Positions 9,501 to 17,780 are shown, counted from the stretch's first letter. The stretch: 64,000 nt of DNA from Candidatus Devosia phytovorans (GCA_029202405.1 CP119312.1:2733001-2797000), one strand, 5' to 3'. Numbers and translations: made by a program. Notes: generated by a model not told the origin, from the sequence alone.

Positions 9501-9954
9501 TGGCCAGTGCGGCATCCAGTTGTCCAGAACGACGAAGATCGATTGTCTCGTTCAACTCCGCCAGCTTGGCATCGATGTTTATCCGCAAAGTGGCGAGCCG
9601 CTGGTCCTGTCCTTCGCTGCCCGACGTGCGCTGGCCGATGTCATCCAGTCGCGTCGGAATTTGCTGAACGGCAGAGGTGTAAGGAGCGAGATAGGTTTCG
9701 GTACCAGTAAGCAGGAAGCCGCGTTGTCCTGTCTCCGCGTCCTGGACCGTTGAGAACAGCTCGTCCAGCGCCACGATCGCAACGTGCGTTTCGACGATCC
9801 TCTGATTGTTCTCCCTCAGCGACTGCACGTTAACGTAAGCGATGAGACCACTGGCTATGAAGAACAGCAGGGCTGTGGTCAGGCCGATGGCGATAGCTGG
9901 ATCCAATCCAAGAGCCGACCTAGCTGCACTCATTCTTCGGCGTTCGATGTCCAT
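6526..9954 (-). CDS. CHASE3-GAF hybrid histidine kinase with three receiver domains
   Basis: The product has 1142 residues. Domain order: TM about 22-42; CHASE3 periplasmic domain about 45-190 (ETGQRGFLLTG motif); TM about 197-217; GAF about 240-380; a long coiled coil about 385-478 very rich in E/Q; HisKA with His486 (NMSHELRTPL); HATPase with N, G1 (SDTGIGI) and G2 (GGTGLGLSIS) boxes; then three receivers with Asp in VLDVGLPD, VLDLTLPD and LMDVMMPV. This layout matches sensors linked to CheB/CheR modules and phosphorelays. It is the first gene of a four-gene overlapping operon (kinase, CheR, CheB, receiver-HWE kinase), 125 nt downstream of the BLUF gene. The Glu/Gln-rich coiled coil is the plausible CheR/CheB substrate, which is inference. 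Confidence 0.9.
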   Translation of the reverse strand: MDIERRRMSAARSALGLDPAIAIGLTTALLFFIASGLIAYVNVQSLRENNQRIVETHVAIVALDELFSTVQDAETGQRGFLLTGTETYLAPYTSAVQQIPTRLDDIGQRTSGSEGQDQRLATLRINIDAKLAELNETIDLRRSGQLDAALAIVNSDRGKVEMDAIRAQITAMALEEGRVRTQRLANMEIAHDRAVWSAVLSAMLGVLLTGIIAFLMRRTTLSQRREQWLQSGEVGLAAATMGDQPMERLGTSVLEFLAGYTGAVAGAVFASNGDRYLRVGLYGVPSGVAVPATFGPREGLLGQAAADARPIVVSDVPQGYLAFGSALGTGEPRHLAILPGKIDENVNSVVELGFLRPIDEPVMALLERASEAIAIAVRSATYRGELQNLLEETQRQSEELQTQSEELRVSNEELEEQSRALKESQVRLEQQQVELEQTNAQLEEQAQQLETQRDDLEKVNASVELKARELEQASQYKSDFLANMSHELRTPLNSSLILAKLLADNQEDNLTDEQVKYAKTIQSSGNDLLNLINDILDLSKIEAGHVEIRPEAVSVERLANSLRQTFDPLAADKKLDFAVEISLDGPPSVDTDPQRLEQVLKNLLSNAIKFTEAGEVRLVISPGSDRMLNFAVSDTGIGIAKDQQQSIFEAFHQADGTISRKYGGTGLGLSISRQLVRLLGGTFELRSEPGKGSVFTVNLPMEYDAVRVAPRDLGLPVAATSNLPAAPVAPAATRPMVRVPDDRDSLTGDKRILLVIEDDSTFASIVRDLSREMGFQSIVAGTAEEALGLAKTIMPSAIVLDVGLPDQSGLAVLDRLKDDVQTRHIPIHVVSAGDHTESAHSLGAIGFANKPITREQLVGVLQKLEARLSQTMHRILVVEDDPIQRDAVAKLLGSADVQTVTASTAAECLALLRDQTFDCMVLDLTLPDASGYSLLETLSQESAYAFPPVIVYTGRDLSADDEQRLRRYSRSIIIKGAKSPERLLDEVSLFLHQVVSELPQEQQRMIRKARHRDSLLEGRRVLIVEDDVRNVYALTNILEPRGAIVQIARNGKEALDTLQAADELSGIDLVLMDVMMPVMDGLTAAREIRKNPKWKKLPIITLTAKAMPDDQQRCIEAGANDYMAKPLDVDKLLSLVRVWMPK

Positions 9955-10079
9955 GGTGTTTTCGCCCTGTTGCCGCTCTCGGAATCCGAAGAGTTAAGGA
10001 TGGCAATAGCAGATCATCTGGAGATGCCGACAGAAATATCTCGTGGCAGGAATGACATGTCCTGCGCGGCTGTTTCGCG

Positions 10080-10484
10080 CTATTCGTTCAACAGGTCGAG
10101 AAGCCTGTCGAACAGCTGCTGGCCATCAAGTGTGCGGGGATCGAAGCCGCTCCTCGCCGCTGCACCGAAGGATGGGTCGTCTCCCAGGCCGACGAAGGCC
10201 ATGGACCAGTTCCGGAATTGTCTTTCGGGTGCAGGAGAGAAATCCAGCAGATGAACTTCGCCGTGCCGAGTGTCTTGCTGTATGCGCTCAAACGTGCTTT
10301 CTATCGCAGCCTGGTCACCTTCTAGCACTTGGGCGAAATGTCCTCTGCTGAACATCAGTGCGCCCGTCACGCCGACGAGATGATTGTTGCGTCTGCTGGC
10401 TTGCAGGATGGTATCGACCGCCTGAGCGAGAGTGTCCTCTTGGATCAGGTTACGGCTGTAATAGACCAGTCTGAACTCGGTCAT
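10080..10484 (-). CDS. BLUF-domain blue-light sensor (stand-alone, FAD-binding)
   Basis: The 134-aa protein is a single BLUF domain: the light-switching Tyr in LVYYSRN, RRNNHLVGVTGALMF with the conserved Asn, FAQVLEG with the conserved Gln, then NWSMAFVG and a short helical C-terminus. I chose ATG 10484, which overlaps the TGA of the EAL gene as TGATG and starts exactly at the domain. The in-frame extension to 10583 is antisense to the EAL gene end. BLUF proteins sense blue light through flavin hydrogen-bond rearrangement. This one has no output domain, so the translationally coupled EAL phosphodiesterase is the obvious partner. Confidence 0.9.
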   Translation of the reverse strand: MTEFRLVYYSRNLIQEDTLAQAVDTILQASRRNNHLVGVTGALMFSRGHFAQVLEGDQAAIESTFERIQQDTRHGEVHLLDFSPAPERQFRNWSMAFVGLGDDPSFGAAARSGFDPRTLDGQQLFDRLLDLLNE

Positions 10485-12079
10485 CAGCGTTCCCCGCTGG
10501 TTAGTTCGATGCCGGCGGCGAGCAGGTCGGCCATATCTGGCGTCATGGGCCGGCCGGTCAGATAGCCTTGAACCTGCTGGCAACCCTTCTTCTTTACTTG
10601 CGACAGCTGGTCCTCCGTCTCGACCCCTTCCGCGATCGTCGCCATCCCCAGGGACTTGCCCAGCGCACAGACCGCCCGGATGATCGCCCGACTGTCTCTG
10701 TCTGGAAGGCGGCGCACAAAAGACTGGTCGATCTTGATCTTGTCAAAGGGGAATCTTTGCAGGTAGCTCAACGACGAGTATCCCGTTCCGAAATCGTCCA
10801 TTGAAAATTTCACCCCCAGAATCTTCAACTGGTGGAAGACGTCCATAATCGCCGCGCTGTTGGCCAGCAGCGCCCCTTCGGTCACCTCGAGGTCCAGCCT
10901 GGACGGATCAAGCCGCGCGTTGTTAATTGCAGCAGCGACGGCGGTAACTATGCCCGGGCTGCGGAATTGGACCGGAGACACGTTGACAGAGATTGTGATG
11001 TGGCCAGGCCAGTTTGCCGCCTGCAGGCACGCCGTCCTTAAAACCCACTCGCCGATCGGTACGATGAGTCCGAGTTCTTCGGCCAGTGGTATGAAGTCAG
11101 CCGGAGAAACCGGACCTGCCTCGCGGTCCCATCGCAGCAGAGCTTCGAACCCCACAAGTTTGTGGCCCTCGATGCGATACTGCGGCTGATAGACGAGCGA
11201 AAGTTTACCCAGCGCCAGAGCCTTGCGCAGATCGAACTCAAGAGCGTTGCGGCGCTCTAGGGCGTGCCGCATGCTTGCCGTGAACGGCTGAGCACTGTTT
11301 CCGCCCTCCAATCTGGCTTGCTGCAGTGCCAGCCCCGCGTTCCGCAATTCTTCATCAATGTCACCGACGTCGGGCGCCGCGACCATGCCGATGCTGACAG
11401 AACAGTGGATCATCCCACCGTCTACCAAATAGGGGCGGCTTAGAAGATCGAGCATATCTAGTGCCACAGCTTCCCCGGCCTCGTCGATCACCATCAGGAA
11501 TTCACCGTTTCCGAAATGCGCCAAATGTACCCCTGCAGGGTCGATTCGGCTGGCGATCCGGTCGGCAATTCTGCATACAAAGTGGTCGGCAGTTAGCTGG
11601 CCTAACTGATCGCGAACCTTACCAAAGGAGTCCACCACGAGCCGTAGAAGCATCTGGGTCGAGCCCGGACTGCGTCGGGAAAGGGCTTCAGCAAAACCAT
11701 GTCTGTTGTATAGCCCGGTCACAGGCTCACGGAGCGCCGATGCAGAAGAGAGGCGGGACACGTCTGTCCACTCCAGCTGCTTCCATCCATCCACAATTGT
11801 CGCATGTAGGAGAAACATCCGACCATCATTCAGATGGAAAACGCCCGATTTTGCCTCAGCTGCACTCTTGAACTGCGAGAGCCCTACTTTCCCAATTCTC
11901 CCGAACTTAACAGCCTCGCTGAGCTTAACGGAGAGGCGGTGAGAAACTGCATGCGCGCCGAGAACGGTTGCCTCCGCCGACGCGTTGCAGGTTACGATCA
12001 CCTCGTCGGGGTCAATACGCGCAACTGCGGTAACGAGGACGGCAGTGTTGGTCGCTGCGCCTTCGTCGTTCCTGTTCAT
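10484..12079 (-). CDS. Degenerate GGDEF - intact EAL protein (probable c-di-GMP phosphodiesterase)
   Basis: The product has 531 residues: a PAS-like or unassigned N-terminus (1-110), a GGDEF-fold domain (about 115-275) whose active site reads FGNGEF instead of GGDEF, and an EAL domain (about 290-525). The EAL domain keeps EALLRWD, NVSPVQF, EVTEGA, DDFGTGYSSLSYL, KIDQSFV and AEGVET. The cyclase half is therefore probably inactive and the phosphodiesterase half active, degrading c-di-GMP to pGpG. No membrane segment is seen. The stop codon overlaps the start of the BLUF photoreceptor gene (TGATG), which suggests a two-protein light-regulated phosphodiesterase analogous to BLUF-EAL fusions. Confidence 0.88.
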   Translation of the reverse strand: MNRNDEGAATNTAVLVTAVARIDPDEVIVTCNASAEATVLGAHAVSHRLSVKLSEAVKFGRIGKVGLSQFKSAAEAKSGVFHLNDGRMFLLHATIVDGWKQLEWTDVSRLSSASALREPVTGLYNRHGFAEALSRRSPGSTQMLLRLVVDSFGKVRDQLGQLTADHFVCRIADRIASRIDPAGVHLAHFGNGEFLMVIDEAGEAVALDMLDLLSRPYLVDGGMIHCSVSIGMVAAPDVGDIDEELRNAGLALQQARLEGGNSAQPFTASMRHALERRNALEFDLRKALALGKLSLVYQPQYRIEGHKLVGFEALLRWDREAGPVSPADFIPLAEELGLIVPIGEWVLRTACLQAANWPGHITISVNVSPVQFRSPGIVTAVAAAINNARLDPSRLDLEVTEGALLANSAAIMDVFHQLKILGVKFSMDDFGTGYSSLSYLQRFPFDKIKIDQSFVRRLPDRDSRAIIRAVCALGKSLGMATIAEGVETEDQLSQVKKKGCQQVQGYLTGRPMTPDMADLLAAGIELTSGER

Positions 12080-12562
12080 CCTCAGGGGTCCTTCTCATCT
12101 AGCAAAAGATGATCTCGACTATCTCGTGCTTTCTGCAGGGCAACGGTCCGACCAAGCCAACGGTTTCCGATGGCTCGCAGAATTGGTCCTGCCTCGGTAT
12201 TCTCCTGATCTCTGAAGATCGACCTTATTGCCTTGAAAGCCGGCTTCGGGTGGCTCAGGCTCCGCAAGAAGAATGACCAATGAAGTACCGGTCCGCCGCA
12301 CTAAATTCGTCGCCGCGTACCGCATGCCCATATAGCGTCTCTGGAGCTAGATACGGGCGTAATGCAGTGGCTGCCTCTGGGAAATCGACGTGCAACTGCG
12401 AATAGCCGAAATGGGGTCGACAGCGGCCGGCAGCAAGGCGCCACATTCCAGCCGTTCAGTGGGCCTCGACGACTTGCCGAAAGCGGACGGTCCGCTCAAT
12501 CGGATACGATGGCGATTATGGGGTGGCAGCGGACTGGCGGCATCCATCTGGTGACTAAGTGA
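12080..12562. other. Intergenic region, contains a dispersed repeat
   Basis: About 480 bp between the EAL gene start and the end of the epimerase gene, both on the minus strand. Several short ORFs here lack ribosome sites and recognisable domains. The right part holds a copy of the degenerate dispersed repeat described separately. The promoter for the EAL-BLUF genes should lie near 12080-12200, but I see no convincing boxes. Confidence 0.4.
12406..12545. repeat. Dispersed intergenic repeat, copy A
   Basis: The copy starts with CCGAAATGGGGTCGACAG and continues for about 140 bp. Aligned by eye to the copy at 27781-27925 it shares the opening CCGAAwTGGGGTCG, GCCGG, CGCCaCATTCC, GCCGT and TTGCCgAAAGC blocks, and the terminal GGGGTGG, in the same order. 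It is too degenerate for a recent transposition. Confidence 0.55.
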
Positions 12563-13528
12563 TCAGCTCGTCGGCACTTTAACCTTGCCTGCAGCGATCA
12601 ACGCCTGCAGCGATTCATGGACAGCCTCAAGACTTGAGTAGCGCGGGTGGTAGCCAAGACGCTGGCGGCTTTTCTCGATCGAATGGCAACTGCTGCGGAT
12701 GACGTGACCGCGGGTGTTCTCCCGGGCGTCCTCGGGCAGGTCCATAAGCCATTCCTCAAGCGGTTTGAACGCTAGATTGGGCTCCTTGCCGAACCAGCGA
12801 TACACCGCTTCGGCATAACCCTTGAGCGTGACCGCCCGATCGGACACGGTATTAAACACCTCGCCGATCGAGGCAGCCCGGTTCTGGATCGCGCAGATGA
12901 TCCATTGCGCCACGTCGTCGGCGTGGACGTGGTGCACCATTTCCAAACCGGAGTTCGGTAACGCCAACTCGCCGCCGCGAGCGATGAGCGAGAAGGTTTC
13001 AGGGTTGGCGTTGCCCTGCGGCGTGATCGGGTTCCAGCCTTCGCCGACGATATGGCCAGGCCGGAATGCGGTAGCCGGGAAGCCATGGACGCGAGCCTGC
13101 TGCATCAACCATTCTTCGCTCTCGGCCTTGCCGCGTCCGTAGCTGTCGATCGGGCACACCAGATCGGTCTCGGGCGAGGGCACGGTCGTGAGGCCGCCGT
13201 AGACCCAGATCGTGCTGCAGAAGATGTAGTGCTCGACCTTGCCGCGGATCGCCTCGACGGCCTGCTTGGTGCTGGCGAGGTCGAAGGCGATCATGTCCAC
13301 GACAATGTCGCCATTGAGTTCGGCGATCCTCGCACCGAACGTGCCGACCTTCTCTTCCATGGCGCGGTCGATGGCGACGTTCTCGATGACGTCCCAGGCG
13401 TGGTGCGAACGATATGGCTTGGCGCTGCCACGGCTGACATTCACGACCTCATGACCGAGTTCGACGAGGCGCGGGACCAGATAACTGCCGACGTGGCCGC
13501 TGCCGCCAATAACGATAATGCGTGACAT
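12563..13528 (-). CDS. NAD-dependent epimerase/dehydratase (extended SDR)
   Basis: This 321-aa Rossmann protein has the nucleotide-binding motif GGSGHVG at residues 8-14, followed by the extended-SDR catalytic YGRGK (YxxxK) and a WVYGG segment where atypical SDRs carry their active-site region. It resembles sugar-nucleotide epimerase or dehydratase-like proteins with a C-terminal substrate domain, but the substrate cannot be told from sequence. A gene for a phosphotriesterase-like hydrolase lies 200 bp upstream on the same strand and could be in the same catabolic unit. The start has a typical upstream spacing and the length is normal for the family. Confidence 0.75.
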   Translation of the reverse strand: MSRIIVIGGSGHVGSYLVPRLVELGHEVVNVSRGSAKPYRSHHAWDVIENVAIDRAMEEKVGTFGARIAELNGDIVVDMIAFDLASTKQAVEAIRGKVEHYIFCSTIWVYGGLTTVPSPETDLVCPIDSYGRGKAESEEWLMQQARVHGFPATAFRPGHIVGEGWNPITPQGNANPETFSLIARGGELALPNSGLEMVHHVHADDVAQWIICAIQNRAASIGEVFNTVSDRAVTLKGYAEAVYRWFGKEPNLAFKPLEEWLMDLPEDARENTRGHVIRSSCHSIEKSRQRLGYHPRYSSLEAVHESLQALIAAGKVKVPTS

Positions 13529-13727
13529 AGGTAACCTGTATGGTGTGAGGGAGGCCTAAAGTATCAAACGCCGACGCGGAGGCCGTGTCTGCCTTTGGAG
13601 GACCGGGGAGACGTGGCGGCAGTGATCGCAATGAGGCGGCATAAGACCGATGGCCCTGGGCGCCTGGATGCCGGCAGCGTTGGGATTAAGACTGGACTAG
13701 CCGCTTTGGGCGTCACCGGCAGGTTCA

Positions 13728-14645
13728 TCAAGGTCGGGAAAATGCCGCGAATGGGTTTCGATGAAATAGCTGCATGATCATGTCATCCTTGAAACCCTCA
13801 GCGATCAAAAGCGGGATTAGTTCCGAGTTTACCACCGTATAGGGTTTTGGAATCCCCCCACCCGGGAGGGCAGGATCATACCAGCCGCGATCGTGACTGA
13901 TCAGCAGTTGATTGCCCAGCCCGGCCTCAAGGGCACGCATGATCAGTTTGGCGCTTTCTTCGACGGGCACCGACCCAACATTGTCATATTCTATCCATGC
14001 GCCGCGCCCGGCGATCGCCTGGTGCAGTCCGAAGTCTGCTTCCGCATGCGTGTGGATGGACAGGAAGCGGTGGGGCGAGCCACCTTCGGACGCAATGACG
14101 TCGAGTTGGTCCATCACCACGCGCCCGCGGATGGTGTGGCTACCGATCAAAGCATCCGTTGCTATGGAAGCCCGCGTCGCGGCACGTAAGATGCGCTCTT
14201 CAAGCACGGTCATGCCATCGTCGCCAGCGCTTAGTTTGATCCATCCCGCTTTGACCCCAGTGTCGTCGATGGATGCTTGCAATTCCCCCAGCATCCAATC
14301 ATAGAGCGCGTCCTCGCTTGCCGTCAGGACCCACGCCGGGATCCAGGGTTCGCGATAATTGCCCGTCGGGACAACGATCGGGAAATTGGTGGCTTGGCTG
14401 ACAGCTAGGTCGAGGTCGGCACGCCGGCCGACGCCACCGGTTGAGCATTCGACGAGGGCCGTAACCCCCCATGCTTTTATAGTCTCGATCTGCGGCACCA
14501 TCAGCGCGAGAACGTCGTCGACGTTGGCCTGGGCGTAGCCGGGCTGATCAGGCGTCCTCAAATCCACAAAGACATGCTCGTGCGGCAGGATCATCCCCAG
14601 CTGCCCAGCATCGAATTGTCCCAATGTCGTATAGAGCTTGCGCAA
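13728..14645 (-). CDS. Phosphotriesterase-family hydrolase (probable lactonase or esterase)
   Basis: The 305-aa TIM-barrel metal hydrolase shows the phosphotriesterase ligand set: His22/His24 in LPHEHV, the carbamylated Lys137 in GWIKLSAG, His170 in GSHTIRG, His198/His200 in SIHTHAEAD and Asp262 in SHDRGWY. Homologues are mostly lactonases. True organophosphatase activity is uncommon. The start codon is TTG: a TGA lies in frame immediately upstream, GGAGG sits 6 nt before the TTG, and the next ATG would delete the first strand. It is transcribed divergently from the VOC gene with a short shared upstream region. Confidence 0.82.
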   Translation of the reverse strand: MRKLYTTLGQFDAGQLGMILPHEHVFVDLRTPDQPGYAQANVDDVLALMVPQIETIKAWGVTALVECSTGGVGRRADLDLAVSQATNFPIVVPTGNYREPWIPAWVLTASEDALYDWMLGELQASIDDTGVKAGWIKLSAGDDGMTVLEERILRAATRASIATDALIGSHTIRGRVVMDQLDVIASEGGSPHRFLSIHTHAEADFGLHQAIAGRGAWIEYDNVGSVPVEESAKLIMRALEAGLGNQLLISHDRGWYDPALPGGGIPKPYTVVNSELIPLLIAEGFKDDMIMQLFHRNPFAAFSRP

Positions 14646-14804
14646 TCACGTCCTCCACGTGTCAGCCAATCACCAACGTTAACGAGGAACCGTCATTTCG
14701 GCCACCACTCTTACGGCGGAAGACCGTTGCATGCGCAACCCTGGCGAGTGGAACTTTGGTCGACTGTGTGGCATGGCGGTCTCCATGCATCTGCGGAGCG
14801 AAGA

Positions 14805-15179
14805 ATGTTCACCCATGTCATGATCGGCAGTAACGACCTGGAGCGGGCCCGCAGGTTCTATGACGCGACCTTTCTGGCATTAGGCCGAGGCCCCGGCCAG
14901 ATGGATGCAGGCGGTAGACTGGTCTATGGGCACAGCGGCAGCAGACTGATGATTACGAAGCCAATCGATGGCAAACCCGCTACCGCTGCTAATGGCGGAA
15001 CGATCGGCATTCTCGCGACAAGCGCCCAACATGTCTATGCGTGGCATGCTGCGGGAGTTGCAAATGGCGGCAAGTCCATCGAAACGCCTCCGGTCGAACG
15101 CCCAAATGGTGCATTTGTCGCTTACCTGCGGGATCCGGACGGCAACAAGTTGTGTGTGAGAACAGCCGCCACCAAGTGA
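14805..15179 (+). CDS. VOC (glyoxalase/bleomycin-resistance) superfamily protein
   Basis: The 124-aa VOC-fold protein opens with FTHVMIGSNDLERARRFYDA and closes with YLRDPDGNKLCV, the two hallmark ends of single-module glyoxalase-like proteins. I start it at ATG 14805, preceded by GGAG at about 9 nt. The ORF extends upstream to 14574 but that part overlaps the divergent phosphotriesterase start and has no domain. It may be a metal-dependent dioxygenase, glyoxalase or antibiotic-binding relative. The substrate is unknown. Confidence 0.8.
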   Translation: MFTHVMIGSNDLERARRFYDATFLALGRGPGQMDAGGRLVYGHSGSRLMITKPIDGKPATAANGGTIGILATSAQHVYAWHAAGVANGGKSIETPPVERPNGAFVAYLRDPDGNKLCVRTAATK

Positions 15180-15199
15180 GCCTGCAGAAGGGCCCCCAG

Positions 15200-15237
15200 T
15201 TTGCCGGAAAACGCCCCCCCCCCCCCCCCCCGGCAAA
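15200..15237. repeat. Eighteen-C homopolymer inside an inverted repeat
   Basis: A run of 18 consecutive C (15214-15231) is enclosed by TTTGCCGG (15200-15207) and CCGGCAAA (15230-15237), an 8-bp perfect inverted repeat. It lies 20 nt after the VOC stop codon. Confidence 0.8.
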
Positions 15238-15449
15238 ACTTCCCCAATCGCAGGAATGGCAACTTTCAGGCGGGCCAAGATTATGTTCTTAACGTCAGCA
15301 ATGGGGTCGGGCGAGGCCTTCAGCAGAGCGCCCATTTGAGCCGTTTGAGTTCATCCTTTTGAGTCGTAAAAGAGGACGTAGCCGATTCAATCAGATCGTT
15401 CGGTTAGGGCTGCTTGCCCTATGGATCGGTGCGCAGTGTGCCGATGACA

Positions 15450-15475
15450 GGAACATCGTCCGCTGAGTCGGAGTT
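15450..15475 (+). promoter_or_regulatory. Candidate EcfG-type promoter
   Basis: GGAAC (15450-15454), a 17-nt spacer and AGTT (15472-15475) match the alphaproteobacterial general-stress sigma consensus GGAAC-N16/17-cGTT with one mismatch. It ends 30 nt upstream of the ATG of the secreted protein at 15505. Confidence 0.5.
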
Positions 15476-15504
15476 AGTTCTCTCCAATGATCAGGAGAGC
15501 ACTT

Positions 15505-15849
15505 ATGAGGACCTTAGTTTTAGCAGCGGCGTTTTTGGGGTTTTGCGCATCCAGCAGCGCACAGGTGCCACTAGCCCAAGTCGAACTCAAAGATCCTAAT
15601 GCAAACGTCGCGGTGTTGGGGATCACAGTCGAGCAAGCGATCGGGAGTGATGTCATCGACACCGATGGAACCCCCCTTGGCACGGTCGTACGCGTTCTGG
15701 GCGACGATGCTGACTCTCCGATGACACTTGTGCTCAGTGCGAACGGCGGCGAGTTCAACATCGCCCTGAGTGCGACGGAACTTATAAACAACAGGATTGT
15801 CGCCAACCGGTCAGGCGAGCCGATCGAGTTTGAGGCGCCGTTTGAATGA
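15505..15849 (+). CDS. Secreted PRC-barrel-like protein
   Basis: This is a 114-aa protein starting MRTLVLAAAFLGFCASSSAQ, a clean signal peptide cleaved after SSA. The ATG at 15505 is favoured over ATG 15487 because AGGAGA precedes it by 7 nt. The mature chain contains IGSDVIDTDGTPLGTVVRVL and a predicted all-beta end, the signature of a PRC-barrel-like fold found in stress-associated periplasmic proteins of Hyphomicrobiales. A GGAAC-type promoter lies directly upstream, suggesting general stress control. The function is unknown. Confidence 0.65.
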   Translation: MRTLVLAAAFLGFCASSSAQVPLAQVELKDPNANVAVLGITVEQAIGSDVIDTDGTPLGTVVRVLGDDADSPMTLVLSANGGEFNIALSATELINNRIVANRSGEPIEFEAPFE

Positions 15850-16429
15850 AAGCGCTCTAGCATCCGGTGATTAGACGCTCGAACAAGATAGCACCGGCGG
15901 CACCGCCGAAATCTCATATGCGTCAAGGGGCGGCACTATGGGGAGCGGCCAGCGCGGGGGTGTCCGCTCCCCACGTCCGTGGCCTCACAGAAATAACGAA
16001 CAGTGCTTGAAGTAGTTTCCGCAGCGAGACGCCCGCCTCCTTGCGGAGACGGGCGCTGAACGCAGTCTTTGCGCGCACTCACTACATATCACGCTCGCCG
16101 ATTATGAAGCGGCCAAGTGAATGCTGACTTAATTTTGCCGGCCGAGCATATCCTCAGGTCCCGTTCCGTTCCCCCATCCTGCCTGAAGGCCTTGCGTGCT
16201 CTCCATTTCCAAAGGTCCATACACGTAAAGCATGCAGCCACCTGCGCATCGATGTGGACATATCTGCCGAACACCCGTTTTCTATATGGGGCTCATTCCC
16301 ATGGGCCGTTGGTGTCGTCCGCGTCCCTTGCTAGCGGCACCGTCGGCGACCCCTGATGCTCGATGCGTGCGTCCCCCGACCTACTATCGAGCATTAGGTC
16401 GCCGATCCGGCGTCTCGTGTAGACGCGGC
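15850..16429. other. Intergenic region with one hairpin
   Basis: About 580 bp, convergent between the PRC-barrel-like gene and the diguanylate cyclase gene. The one clear structure is a hairpin at 16030-16055: CGCCCG / CGGGCG plus CTCC / GGAG with one mismatch and a TTGC loop. It has no T-tract and may be a bidirectional terminator. Short ORFs here have no support. Confidence 0.45.
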
Positions 16430-17776
16430 TCATTTCACAAGTCGCAACCGTCCTATATCATTGGGCCGATCGCAGCAGACCGAGTTACGACCCTCAGATT
16501 TTGCCTTGTATAGCGCCCGGTCCGAAGCCTCGATCAATGCGTTGGAAGACCGTGGACGAACGTCTGCGAGGCTGGCGACACCTATACTGGTCGTAACACT
16601 GACCGAGGATCCGTCGCCGCTGGTTGCTATGGTCAGACGTGAAACCTCAACGCGCATACGTTCGGCGAAGATCACTGCCTCCGCTAAATCAGCTCCTGGC
16701 ATAAGGACAGCGAACTCTTCCCCACCGAAGCGAGCCGGTATGAACGAGTGTGGTTCGCACAGTGTGGTCAGAACGTGCCCAACGGTCTTGAGACAGGCGT
16801 CTCCCATCTGATGACCATACTGGTCGTTGATCAGCTTGAAATGATCTAAGTCCAGCAGGAGGAGGGCCAGCCTGCCGGTCGAATGATGTTGCTCGACCAG
16901 GTCCGTCAGGGTTGTATCGAAGTGGCGGCGATTGCCGACTTTGGTGAGCGGATCCTGATCTGAGAGCAGAAGCAACATCTCGTTCTTGACGTGCAATTCC
17001 TCCGAAACCTGGGCGAACTCGCTGACGGCCAGCTCAATCTGCCGAAGGTCTGAAAACCAGGCTTTCTTGGTTCCCAAACCAGTTCCAGCGCGGTTCTTGA
17101 TTGCTTCGAGGCGCTGAACCGTAATGTCGATTGGGCGGACAACCTGGGCGCGGAAAAACCAGAACAGCAGCAATGTAGCTACCAGCGGAACACCGAGGAT
17201 AATCCACCAGGCCTGCCGGATGGCACCGGCTGTGAATTGGATATCGGTTGAAATTTTGTCAGCAACCCGCGCCGTTCCTGTCGAGAGGTTATTTGCTAAC
17301 CCTTCGGCTAGATCCATGGTCTGCTGGTAGGCGGCAACAGCATCCGCATTAGCGGTCGCGGGGGTCACGAGGCCATCGCCTCCAGCTTCCCGTTCTTCCA
17401 CTCGAGCCGCGATAATGCGCGAAATCCCGTCGGCCATTTGCGTGGCGCCTTGGGTCAGGACGTTGTCTCCATCTAACGCGAAGCTCTGGGACAATATTCT
17501 GACCTGGAGCTGGATCTGCCTTTCCATAACGCTGTCGCGTGCGAGGAACGCCGATCGGGTCAAAGAGACGAGCTTTTCGATTTTCAGCGCGTTTCGGTTT
17601 TGGGCGAGCACAGCCGGAATCTGCTGGTCCTGGATGTCAGCCGCATCCGCTTCGATCTTGGTCAGGAAACTGTGTGAGAACAGCGCTACTGCGCCCGTAA
17701 ACAGGAACACGAAGATCACGAAGATTCGCCCGGCGGCAATCAGCGACAATGGACGAGCAGGCTTCAGAAGCGCCAT
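16430..17776 (-). CDS. Membrane diguanylate cyclase (GGEEF)
   Basis: The product has 448 residues: TM about 14-34, a helical periplasmic sensor of about 150 residues (MCP-like four-helix bundle), TM about 190-208, a HAMP-like/coiled segment, and a GGDEF domain with DPLTKVGNRR, LLDLDHFKLINDQYGH and the active site RFGGEEF. The RxxD inhibitory site is absent (EPHSFIP precedes the active site). It should make c-di-GMP without product inhibition. The gene begins 4 nt after the stop of a periplasmic solute-binding protein, so the pair probably forms a ligand-sensing unit. Confidence 0.87.
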   Translation of the reverse strand: MALLKPARPLSLIAAGRIFVIFVFLFTGAVALFSHSFLTKIEADAADIQDQQIPAVLAQNRNALKIEKLVSLTRSAFLARDSVMERQIQLQVRILSQSFALDGDNVLTQGATQMADGISRIIAARVEEREAGGDGLVTPATANADAVAAYQQTMDLAEGLANNLSTGTARVADKISTDIQFTAGAIRQAWWIILGVPLVATLLLFWFFRAQVVRPIDITVQRLEAIKNRAGTGLGTKKAWFSDLRQIELAVSEFAQVSEELHVKNEMLLLLSDQDPLTKVGNRRHFDTTLTDLVEQHHSTGRLALLLLDLDHFKLINDQYGHQMGDACLKTVGHVLTTLCEPHSFIPARFGGEEFAVLMPGADLAEAVIFAERMRVEVSRLTIATSGDGSSVSVTTSIGVASLADVRPRSSNALIEASDRALYKAKSEGRNSVCCDRPNDIGRLRLVK

Positions 17777-17780
17777 GGCA

